Both the position numbers and the translations under genes were made by a program. Below, in pieces: positions 55,877 to 63,015 of a stretch of DNA of 64,000 nt. Below the pieces are notes generated by a model, which was not told the origin of the DNA, ran no database searches, and saw only the letters and a list, made by a program, of their open reading frames with translations. The DNA comes from Streptomyces ardesiacus. Lineage in GTDB: Bacteria > Actinomycetota > Actinomycetes > Streptomycetales > Streptomycetaceae. Position 1 is the stretch's first letter. Each line of letters begins with the position of its first letter. The stretch lies in NCBI RefSeq assembly GCF_003112575.1, contig NZ_BEWC01000003.1, positions 186,001 through 250,000 of the forward strand, given 5' to 3'.

Positions 55877-57562
55877 TCACTGTCGGCTCAGCGCCCGTGT
55901 GATGCCCGCCGTGACCGTCGTGGCCAGGATCCAGCCGGCCGCGATCAGGGCGTAGGAGAGCCACTGGCCGGTGCCCCGGGGGGCGAAGGCCGGTTCCTGG
56001 CCGAAGGTGATGATCGGGACGAGGAGGTCGAGGGTGTAGAAGACGGCGTTGAAGGGCGGGGCCTTGCCGGGTTCGAGGGCGGCGGGGGTGTGCAGGGCGA
56101 AGTACAGGGTGCCGCAGGCGAGGAGGGCCAGGAGCCACAGGCCGGCGCGGAGGGGGCGGTAGCCGTAGCCGACGGAGAAGTCCTGGACGTGGCCCCACAG
56201 GCGGGTGTGCGCGGGGAGCCCGGTGCGGCGGTGGCGTTGCTTGGCCAGGAGGACCGTGCGGGCTTCGTCCTCGTGGCCCAGGCGCCGGTAGGTCGCGGCC
56301 AGTTGCTCGTACGGCTGGGGGAGGTAACCGCCGGGTGGGCGGCGGAGCCAGCCGATGCGTTCGGTGGCCGGCAGGGGGAAGGCCAGGCCGTCGTACGTCG
56401 TGTCGGCCAGGCGGAGGTCGGCGGGCCAGGTGACCGGGTTGTCGTGCAGGGTGCCGAGGTGGGCGTTGCGGGCGTCGACCGTGCCCTCGACCGGCCGCCG
56501 GGTGCGCAGGTCCGTGTCCCGTGCCCGGGTCGCGCGCAGGGACAGGGCGATGCCGCCCGGGTGGGTCAGTTCGGCGGCGCGGAAGCTGAGTTCGGTGCCG
56601 ACGTGGGTGCCGTCGAGTTTCACCGCGCCGTCGACCGTGAGACCGAGGCCCAGGTCGAAGTTGCGGGCGACGGTGACGTCCACCGCCTCCAGGGCGATGT
56701 CCCCGGGGTTGCTCAGCCGGGCCCCGCAGAAGCCGATCGCCGCCCCGACCGTGGCGCCGGAGAGGATGAGCCGGCCCTCGGCGCTGAAGCCGGGGTGGCA
56801 GGTGAAGTCCTCGCCGACCCGCACGTGGTAGGCGTCCAGGGCGTGGCGGCCGGGGGCGCGGAGCCGGGCGCCCTCCAGGTCGAACTCGCCGTCCACGCAG
56901 GCACCGGAGAGGCGGAAGGTCCCCTCGACGGCGAGGTCGGCACACAGGGCGTTGCCGGACACCTGGGCGTGGACGGCCGATATGGCCTCGCCGCCGGGGT
57001 GGGTGATCGCGGTGTCGCGCAGGTCGAGGTCTCCGTTGATCTGCGCGCGGTCGAGGACCAGGGGGCCGGTGAGGCGGCAGTGGGTGAGGGTCAGGCCCGC
57101 GTCGATCTGTGCCGTGTCCGCGACGAGGCCGGGCAGGGCGCAGCCCGTGAGGGACAGCTCCCGGGTCCGGGCGGCCCGCAGCAGCGGTGTCTCGTCGAAG
57201 CGGCAGTCGGTCAGGTGGACCGGTGCCGTGATGTCCGTGAAGCCGAGGTCCAGGCGGCCCGTGATCCGCGCACCGGTCAGGCGCAGTGCGGGGCGGTCGC
57301 CCGGCGCGTTTGCGGTGTGGGCGCCCAGCAGCAGTGCGGCGACCACCTCGGCGCGGATCACCTGGTCCGGGGGCGCCGGATCCGGCGGGTCCGGCGGGTC
57401 CGGCGGGTCCTGCGGGTCCGGCGGGTCCGCCGGGTCGGCCGAGGGCGTTGGGTCCTGCGGGTCGGCCGAGGGCGTTGGGTCCGCCGGGAGCGCGACGGGG
57501 CGGCCCTGCGGGTAGGCGTCCCACAACCGGCGTTCGTCCGCGCTGAGTTCGTCGAGGTGCAC
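55877..57562 (-). CDS. Pentapeptide-like beta-helix protein with C-terminal membrane helices
   Basis: 561 aa from GTG 57562. The N-terminal 40-60 residues hold a Pro/Asp tandem repeat (ADPQDPTPSADP, then DPPDP units). A long region (about 85-400) has pentapeptide-like or bactofilin-like repeats (LRLTGARITGRLDLGF, GALCADLAVEGTFRLSGACV-type) suggesting a right-handed beta-helix. The C-terminal part has a TPR-like pair (YEQLAATYRRLGHEDEARTVLLAKQRHRRTG) and three hydrophobic helices with a pore-like ITFGQE loop. Streptomyces homologues are often labelled membrane-associated oxidoreductase without evidence; I see no redox motif. Confidence 0.75.
   Translation of the reverse strand: MHLDELSADERRLWDAYPQGRPVALPADPTPSADPQDPTPSADPADPPDPQDPPDPPDPPDPAPPDQVIRAEVVAALLLGAHTANAPGDRPALRLTGARITGRLDLGFTDITAPVHLTDCRFDETPLLRAARTRELSLTGCALPGLVADTAQIDAGLTLTHCRLTGPLVLDRAQINGDLDLRDTAITHPGGEAISAVHAQVSGNALCADLAVEGTFRLSGACVDGEFDLEGARLRAPGRHALDAYHVRVGEDFTCHPGFSAEGRLILSGATVGAAIGFCGARLSNPGDIALEAVDVTVARNFDLGLGLTVDGAVKLDGTHVGTELSFRAAELTHPGGIALSLRATRARDTDLRTRRPVEGTVDARNAHLGTLHDNPVTWPADLRLADTTYDGLAFPLPATERIGWLRRPPGGYLPQPYEQLAATYRRLGHEDEARTVLLAKQRHRRTGLPAHTRLWGHVQDFSVGYGYRPLRAGLWLLALLACGTLYFALHTPAALEPGKAPPFNAVFYTLDLLVPIITFGQEPAFAPRGTGQWLSYALIAAGWILATTVTAGITRALSRQ
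57375..57482 (-). repeat. In-gene 9-bp and 27-bp repeats encoding Asp-Pro units
   Basis: GGCGGGTCC nonamers (57375-57432 region), then two copies of a 27-bp unit near GGGTCGGCCGAGGGCGTTGG. They lengthen the N-terminus without breaking the frame. Confidence 0.75.
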
Positions 57563-57641
57563 GGACGACGATCTTCCCGGGGTGGCCAGGGCTCGGGCAA
57601 GACCCGGTCCTCCCTTCCCTGTCCGCCCGCCCTGCTTCGTC

Positions 57642-58577
57642 TCAGGTTCCCGGCTCCGCGCCCACGGTCACGTGCTCGCCCGGGGCGCACCGCAGCAGGC
57701 GGGCGGTGTGGCCCCGGCGGCCGGCCTCCGCGAGGAAGTCGTCCAGCGGGGAGCGGAAGACCGTGTAGTCGTCGTAGTGGACGGGCATGGCCCGGCGGGG
57801 GCGCAGCAGGTCGAGCAGGTCGGCGCCCTGCCCGGCGTCCATGGTGACCACGAGGCCGCCGGGCAGGGTCGTGCCGCCGAGGTGCAGGACGGCCAGGTGG
57901 ATCTCGGGGTGGCGTACGGCGATCTCGCGCAGTCCGTCGTACATGAGGGTGTCGCCGGAGACGTAGAGGACCAGCCTGGTCTCACCGGTGCCGTCGCCGA
58001 ACTCGAGCAGGCTGCCCATCACCGGCGGCAGCAGGAAGCGGGCGGGGCCGGGTGCGTGGCGGCCGGGGAGCGAGGTGATGCGGACAGTGGAGTCGCCGTG
58101 CCGTAGGGTGCGGGTCTGCCAGGTGTGCAGACCGGTGGCGCGCCGGAAGCCGTACAGGCCCTTCAGGAGGCGGGCGCCGTGCGGGGTGGTGACGAACGGC
58201 AGGCCGCGGTCCAGGCCGCGGCGGGCCACCCGGTCGAAGTGGTCGCCGTGGAGGTGCGAGAGGACCACGGCGTCCAGGTCCGCGTGCGGCAGTTCCGTCA
58301 CGTCGAGGGCCGGTTCGGTGACCCTGCGCGAGACCAGTCCGTAGCCGAGGTGGGCCCGCTGTCCGCGGTGGAGGAAGTTGGGGTCCGTCAGGAGCGTCAG
58401 GTCGCCGTAGCGGATGAGCAGGGTGGCGTTGCCGATGAACTGGAGGTCCGCGGCGCCCTCGGGCGGGGATCCCGGCCTTCCCGTCTCCGGCGGGTTCTCC
58501 GGGTTCTCCGGGTTCTCCGGGTTCTCCGGGTTCTCGGGGTTCTCGGGGTTCTCGGGGTCGGGTGAGTGGTGCGGCAC
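57642..58577 (-). CDS. MBL-fold metallo-hydrolase with N-terminal Pro-Glu-Asn repeat
   Basis: 311 aa from GTG 58577 behind GGAAGGAG. Residues 7-27 are a PEN tripeptide repeat. The metallo-beta-lactamase fold then begins (LQFIGNATLLIRYGDLTLLTDPNFLHRG). The metal motif is SHLHGDHFD; further ligands are in LPGRHAPG, VSGDTLMYDG and PVHYDDY. It resembles UlaG/NAPE-PLD-type hydrolases. The substrate is unknown; there is no signal peptide, so it acts in the cytoplasm. It lies upstream of the beta-helix gene on the same strand. Confidence 0.87.
   Translation of the reverse strand: MPHHSPDPENPENPENPENPENPENPENPPETGRPGSPPEGAADLQFIGNATLLIRYGDLTLLTDPNFLHRGQRAHLGYGLVSRRVTEPALDVTELPHADLDAVVLSHLHGDHFDRVARRGLDRGLPFVTTPHGARLLKGLYGFRRATGLHTWQTRTLRHGDSTVRITSLPGRHAPGPARFLLPPVMGSLLEFGDGTGETRLVLYVSGDTLMYDGLREIAVRHPEIHLAVLHLGGTTLPGGLVVTMDAGQGADLLDLLRPRRAMPVHYDDYTVFRSPLDDFLAEAGRRGHTARLLRCAPGEHVTVGAEPGT
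58492..58554 (-). repeat. Seven-copy 9-bp repeat coding for Pro-Glu-Asn
   Basis: GGGTTCTCC (four copies) then GGGTTCTCG (three copies) in the 5' part of the MBL hydrolase gene. The unit is a multiple of three, so copy-number change keeps the frame. Confidence 0.9.
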
Positions 58578-58735
58578 GGTCGGCTCCTTCCGTCGCTCGC
58601 GACTCCCCCGGTACCCCACGGGTGCTCGTACGGCTCGCGGTCACACCCCCGGCCAGGCCCGTCCGCGGTCCTCCGGGTCAGGCGCGCCCCCGGTCAGGAC
58701 AGTTCGCGTGCCGTCCGGATCAGGCGCACCCCCGG

Positions 58736-59299
58736 TCAGACCCGTCCGCGTGTCCTCCGGGTCAGGCGCACCGCCGAGACCAGGAAGAAGACCCCGCCGA
58801 GGAAGGCGTACCCCGCGAGGCCCCCCAGGGACGGGTCGTCGGCGCCCGCCTGCGTGACGAACGAGATGCCGGCCAGGGTGGAGATCGCGCCGCTGACGAT
58901 CATCGGCCACTGACCGCCCGTCCCGCGCCGGACGGCGCCCGCGACGAGCTGGGTGAGGCCCGCGGCGACGGCCCACGCGCCCCAGACCCGCAGGACGGCG
59001 GGGAGGCCCGAGGTCATGGCCAGGGCGAGGGCCAGGACGGTCAGGGTGCTGATCACGACGTTGGCGTACAAGGGCGTGGTCGGGCCGCCGTTCTCCCTGG
59101 CCGACCGGAGGTCGACGACCGCGGCCGCCACGTCGAACAGCGGATAGACCAGCAGCAGGGTCGTGCTCAGCGGGCCCAGCGCGTCGGCGGTGGTGAAGAG
59201 CAGGGCGGCCCACACGGCGGCGAAGGCGAAGCGGAGGAAGTACAGCTTCCGGAGGGTGACGGGGACGCTGGTGGGCGCCGGTACGACGGCGGTGTCCAT
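58736..59299 (-). CDS. DUF308-like membrane protein
   Basis: 187 aa with about six hydrophobic helices (LRFAFAAVWAALLFTTADAL, LLLVYPLFDVAAAVVDL, VISTLTVLALALAMTSGLPAVL, WGAWAVAAGLTQLVAGAVRR, MIVSGAISTLAGISFV, GYAFLGGVFFLVSAVRL). The repeated G/A-W-A...L...G pattern resembles HdeD/DUF308 proteins, of general stress or unknown role. It is divergent from a TetR regulator, with an exact 17-bp inverted operator pair in between, so it is probably that regulator's target. Confidence 0.75.
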   Translation of the reverse strand: MDTAVVPAPTSVPVTLRKLYFLRFAFAAVWAALLFTTADALGPLSTTLLLVYPLFDVAAAVVDLRSARENGGPTTPLYANVVISTLTVLALALAMTSGLPAVLRVWGAWAVAAGLTQLVAGAVRRGTGGQWPMIVSGAISTLAGISFVTQAGADDPSLGGLAGYAFLGGVFFLVSAVRLTRRTRGRV

Positions 59300-59347
59300 G
59301 GGAGGGCCTTTCGGTGAGGCGGGAAGGGTGGGGCGACAGCAGAGAGA

Positions 59348-59420
59348 GGGAGAACGTTCGGTCTCTTCGTGGAGCAGTCAAAGGCTTCCCGCGCCCAGTG
59401 TCAAGACCGAACGTTCTCCC
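59348..59420. promoter_or_regulatory. Exact inverted pair of 17-bp TetR operators
   Basis: GGGAGAACGTTCGGTCT (59348-59364) and its exact reverse complement (59404-59420). Each contains the palindrome GAACGTTC. One copy sits in front of each divergent gene, 56 bp centre to centre. Confidence 0.75.
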
Positions 59421-59444
59421 TCGGCGCCTTGGTACGGTGGGCGC

Positions 59445-60050
59445 ATGAGCCCGCGCACAGAAGCCGCCCGCACCCCCTCCGCAGCGCGCACACGGCTGCT
59501 CGGTACGGCCACGAGGATCTTCTACGCCGAGGGGATCCACTCCGTCGGCATCGACCGGATCACCGCGGAGGCGCAGGTCACCCGGGCCACGCTGTACCGG
59601 CACTTCGCGGGCAAGGAGGACCTCGTCCTCGCCTACCTCGACCAGGCCGACCGGGGGATCCGGGAGCAGGTGGCCGCGGCGGTGGACGGTACGCCCTCGG
59701 CCGCCGGGCAGGTCCGGGCGGTCGCGCGGTCCGTCGTCGACGGGATCCGGTCGCCCGGGTTCCGCGGCTGCGCCTTCCTCAACGCCGTCGCCGAGTACTC
59801 CGATCCGGCCCACCCGGTGCACCGGGCCGTCCTGGCCCACCGGGAGTGGTTCCTGCGCACCGTCACGGAGCTGTTGACCCGGGCCGGCGAGGGCGACGCG
59901 CCCGCCGAGGCCGCCGGACGGCACCTCGTCATGCTCCGCGACGGTGCGATGGCGGCCGGGTGCCTCTTCGACCCGGACCTGGTGTCCGAGACCTTCCTGC
60001 ACGGTGTGGAGGGGCTGTTGAGGGACGTCACGGAAAAAACTTCCGCCTGA
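59445..60050 (+). CDS. TetR-family regulator
   Basis: 201 aa from ATG 59445. The helix-turn-helix is TRLLGTATRIFYAEGIHSVGIDRITAEAQVTRATLYRHFAGKEDLV. The ligand domain contains GCAFLNAVAEYSDPAHPVHRAVLAHREWFLRTVTELL, the C-terminal pattern of TetR proteins often found beside transporter or membrane-protein genes. No ribosome-binding site is evident and TACGGT lies just upstream, so the message may be leaderless. The exact paired operators at 59348-59420 indicate control of itself and of the divergent DUF308-like gene. Confidence 0.88.
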   Translation: MSPRTEAARTPSAARTRLLGTATRIFYAEGIHSVGIDRITAEAQVTRATLYRHFAGKEDLVLAYLDQADRGIREQVAAAVDGTPSAAGQVRAVARSVVDGIRSPGFRGCAFLNAVAEYSDPAHPVHRAVLAHREWFLRTVTELLTRAGEGDAPAEAAGRHLVMLRDGAMAAGCLFDPDLVSETFLHGVEGLLRDVTEKTSA

Positions 60051-60143
60051 CCCTCCCGCCGTGTCGAGAACGCGCGTCCGGCTCCGTCCCAGGGGTGAAG
60101 GCGGCCACAATGGGCCGCACCAGCACCGAGGAGACGACGGACC

Positions 60144-60551
60144 ATGGCCAAGTACCTGCTGCTCAAGCACTACCGAGGCGCCCCGGCACCGGCCAACGAC
60201 GTGCCCATGGACCAGTGGACGCCGGACGAGATCTCGGCGCACATCCAGTACATGAACGACTTCGCCGCCCGCCTGGAGAAGACCGGCGAGTTCGTCGACG
60301 GGCAGGCGCTCGCCCCCGAGGGGACGTGGGTGCGGTACGACGGTGAGGGGCGGCCCCCGGTCACCGACGGGCCGTTCGCCGAGACCAAGGACCTCATCGC
60401 CGGCTGGATGGTGATCGACGTCGACGGCTACGAGCGCGCCGTCGAGCTGGCCGGGGAGCTGTCCGCCGCGCCGGGAGCGGGCGGGAGGCCGATCCACGAG
60501 TGGCTGGAGCTGCGTCCCTTCCTGGGCGAGCACCCGACCGTCACGGAGTGA
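60144..60551 (+). CDS. YCII-related (DGPF) protein
   Basis: 135 aa from ATG 60144 behind GAGGAG. It is a single YCII/DGPF domain: MAKYLLLKHYRG, FAARLEKTGEFVDGQALAPEG, VTDGPFAETKDLIAGWMVIDVDGYERAVELA, and a C-terminal GRPIHEWLELRPF. The His-Asp pair seen in catalytic YciI is not obvious here. The stop overlaps the start of the ECF sigma gene as GTGA. DGPF proteins accompany ECF42-type sigma factors, so it is part of that signalling unit; its molecular role is unknown. Confidence 0.9.
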   Translation: MAKYLLLKHYRGAPAPANDVPMDQWTPDEISAHIQYMNDFAARLEKTGEFVDGQALAPEGTWVRYDGEGRPPVTDGPFAETKDLIAGWMVIDVDGYERAVELAGELSAAPGAGGRPIHEWLELRPFLGEHPTVTE

Positions 60552-61735
60552 CCTCGCCGATGGCCGCGGCCCCCGGGGACCCCATGGACGAGACCCTGGT
60601 CAGGAGCCTCACGCCGAGCGTGCTGAGCGTTCTCGTCCGCCGCGGAGCCGACTTCGCGGCGGCCGAGGACGCGGTCCAGGACGCGCTGGTCGAGGCGGTC
60701 CGCCGGTGGCCCGACGACCCGCCGAAGGACCCGAAGGGGTGGCTGGTCACCGTGGCCTGGCGGCGCTTCCTCGACGCGGCCCGCGCCGACACCGCCCGCA
60801 GACGGCGCGAGGACCGGGTCGAGGAGGAACCGGGGCCCGGCCCCGCCCCGGACGTGGACGACACGCTCCAGCTCTACTTCCTGTGCGCGCACCCCTCGCT
60901 GTCGCCGTCCTCGGCCGTCGCGCTCACCCTGCGCGCCGTCGGCGGGCTGACCACCCGGCAGATCGCCCGGGCGTACCTGGTGCCCGAGGCGACGATGGCC
61001 CAGCGGATCAGCCGGGCCAAGCGCACGGTCTCCGGCGTGCGCTTCGACCGGCCCGGCGACGTCGGCACCGTGCTGCGGGTGCTCTACCTGGTCTTCAACG
61101 AGGGGTACTCCGGCGACGTCGACCTGGCCGCCGAGGCCATCCGGCTCACCCGGCAGCTCGCGGCCTCCGTCGACCATCCCGAGGTGGCGGGCCTGCTCGC
61201 GCTGATGCTGCTCCACCACGCGCGCCGCGCGGCCCGGACCGCCCCCGACGGCAGCCTGGTGCCGCTCGCCGAGCAGGACCGCGGACGGTGGGACACCGCG
61301 GCCATCGCCGAGGGGGTGCGGATCCTCCGGGCGGCGCTCGCCCGGGACCGGCTGGGCGAGTTCCAGGCGCAGGCCGCGATCGCCGCCCTGCACGCCGACG
61401 CACCCACCGCCGCGGAGACCGACTGGGTGCAGATCGTGGAGTGGTACGACGAGCTGGCGCGGCTGACCGGCAACCCCGTGGTCCGGCTCAACCGCGCGGT
61501 GGCCGTCGGGGAGGCCGACGGTCCGCGCGCGGGTCTCGCGGCGCTCGCCGCGCTGGACGACACGCTGCCGCGTTACGCGGCGGTGGCGGCGTACCTGCAC
61601 GAGCGCGACGGCGACCTGGACACGGCGGCGCGGCTGTACGCCGAGGCGGCCCACAAGGCGTCCGACCTCGCCGAGCGCGACCACCTGACGCGCCGGGCAG
61701 CGCGCGTCAACTCCCGGCGCCGTGAGGTCCGCTGA
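60548..61735 (+). CDS. ECF42-type RNA polymerase sigma factor
   Basis: 395 aa from GTG 60548, overlapping the YCII stop as GTGA. Sigma region 2 (FAAAEDAVQDALVEAVRRWPDDPPKDPKGWLVTVAWRRFLDAARAD) and region 4 (LTTRQIARAYLVPEATMAQRISRAKRTV) are followed by a long C-terminal TPR-like extension (LYLVFNEGYSG through DLDTAARLYAEAAHKASDLAERDHLTRRAARVNS), the mark of ECF42 factors. These have no anti-sigma; the extension is thought to control activity. The 3' end overlaps the convergent MFS gene by 29 bp (61707-61735). Confidence 0.92.
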   Translation: MTSPMAAAPGDPMDETLVRSLTPSVLSVLVRRGADFAAAEDAVQDALVEAVRRWPDDPPKDPKGWLVTVAWRRFLDAARADTARRRREDRVEEEPGPGPAPDVDDTLQLYFLCAHPSLSPSSAVALTLRAVGGLTTRQIARAYLVPEATMAQRISRAKRTVSGVRFDRPGDVGTVLRVLYLVFNEGYSGDVDLAAEAIRLTRQLAASVDHPEVAGLLALMLLHHARRAARTAPDGSLVPLAEQDRGRWDTAAIAEGVRILRAALARDRLGEFQAQAAIAALHADAPTAAETDWVQIVEWYDELARLTGNPVVRLNRAVAVGEADGPRAGLAALAALDDTLPRYAAVAAYLHERDGDLDTAARLYAEAAHKASDLAERDHLTRRAARVNSRRREVR

Positions 61736-62936
61736 CCACCCGGACCGGCAGCAGTCCGCCGTCGGGTGCGTCGCGCCGGCTGGCCACCGTCAGGGTGAGC
61801 GTCACCGCGAGGGAGGCGAGAGCCATCACGGTCATGGCCGTCGCCGGCGAGGTGAGCTGGGCCACCGTCCCGGCCAGGGTCGCGGAGACGCCCTGCAGGG
61901 TGAGCATCCCGGCGGAGTGCAGTCCGAGGGCGTGCCCGGAGAGTTCGTCGGGGGTCAGGGCGAGCAGGCGCTCCTGCTGCACCAGGGTCGCGCCGAAGCC
62001 CACCGAGGCCAGCGCGACCAGTACGGCCGTGAGCGGCAGCGGCGGGCGCAGGAACAGGACGAGGTACGGCGTCGCCAGCAGCACCAGCAGCGGCACGCCG
62101 AGGCGCGGGCGCAGCCGGGCCGGGAGCAGCCGGCCCACCGTCACGTCCCCGGCCAGCATGCCCAGCGCGGCGCAGGCGAAGAGCGTGCCGGCGGCACGGG
62201 GGTCGTAGGAGACGTACAGGGACTCGCAGCCGACGACGAGGCCGTTGGGGATCCACAGGGCCAGGTAGAGGTGGCGGCGCGGACGGGCGGACCACAGCCG
62301 GGCGTTGGCGCGCCAGGTGGCCCGTACGGAGGGGCGGCCCGCGGTGCGGGGCGGGCGACGGGACAGCCGCAGGGCGACGCCGGCCGCCGTGGCGTACAGA
62401 CCGGCCGCGAGCAGCAGGCACAGGCGCGGGGAGAGCACGGTCACCAGGACGCCGCCGGCCGCGTAACCGGCGATCTGCAGGACGCCGTTCATCATGTTGA
62501 AGAGCGAACGCCCGGACAGGTAGCCGTCCTTGGAGAGGATCTCGGTCAGCAGGCCCCAGCGGACCCCGCCGCCGAGGGAGGCGATGAGGCCCTCCACGAA
62601 GACGATGGCGAGCATCCCCCACACCGGCAGGCCGGGCAGCGCGAGGGCCGCGGTGGCGGCGGCGAAGGCCAGGGAGAGGCCCGCCAGTGTCGCGCGCGGC
62701 GGCAGCCGGTCGGCGCCGGAGAGGAAGAACGTGGCGCCCAGCACCTGGGCGAGCGCCGGGCCGAACATGCTCAGCGCGGACAGCAGCGGCGAGTCGGTCG
62801 CCCGGAACACCAGCGTGCCGAGCGCGAGGCCGCTCACCGTCTGCGCGGCGAGGTGGGCGGCGGAGGAGAGGAAGAGCGGGCTGAACTCCGGGGTGCGGAA
62901 GAGGTCCGCGTAGCTTCTGCGGCTCGTGTCGGGCAT
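61707..62936 (-). CDS. MFS transporter
   Basis: 409 aa and about 12 helices. The MPDTSRRSYADLFRTPEFSPLFLSSAAHLAAQTVSGLALGTLVF opening and the later TLVQQERLLALTPDELSGHALGLHSAGM segment resemble the enterobactin-exporter-like/MFS_3 group. The motif A-type loop is weak (GADRLPPRATLAG). The substrate is unknown. It is divergent from an ArsR-type regulator with a palindrome in the shared promoter, so that regulator is the probable repressor. The 3' end overlaps the ECF gene. Confidence 0.88.
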   Translation of the reverse strand: MPDTSRRSYADLFRTPEFSPLFLSSAAHLAAQTVSGLALGTLVFRATDSPLLSALSMFGPALAQVLGATFFLSGADRLPPRATLAGLSLAFAAATAALALPGLPVWGMLAIVFVEGLIASLGGGVRWGLLTEILSKDGYLSGRSLFNMMNGVLQIAGYAAGGVLVTVLSPRLCLLLAAGLYATAAGVALRLSRRPPRTAGRPSVRATWRANARLWSARPRRHLYLALWIPNGLVVGCESLYVSYDPRAAGTLFACAALGMLAGDVTVGRLLPARLRPRLGVPLLVLLATPYLVLFLRPPLPLTAVLVALASVGFGATLVQQERLLALTPDELSGHALGLHSAGMLTLQGVSATLAGTVAQLTSPATAMTVMALASLAVTLTLTVASRRDAPDGGLLPVRVVSGPHGAGS

Positions 62937-62975
62937 GCGGGGAGTGTGGGGCGGGCGTCGGGGCGGCCGTTAATG

Positions 62976-62993
62976 TTTCGCGCGGACGCGAAA
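62976..62993. promoter_or_regulatory. ArsR-type operator between divergent genes
   Basis: TTTCGCG-CGGA-CGCGAAA, a perfect 7-bp inverted repeat. TAATGT (62971-62976) adjoins it and may be a -10 box of the regulator gene. Confidence 0.6.
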
Positions 62994-63015
62994 GGCCGGA
63001 GGGAGGGGAGAGCGC

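Noticed and set aside
58492..58554. CRISPR-like array
   Set aside because: The units are 9 bp, contiguous and in frame, without spacers. The other tandem repeats (5243, 6491, 21852, 24277) also lack spacers.
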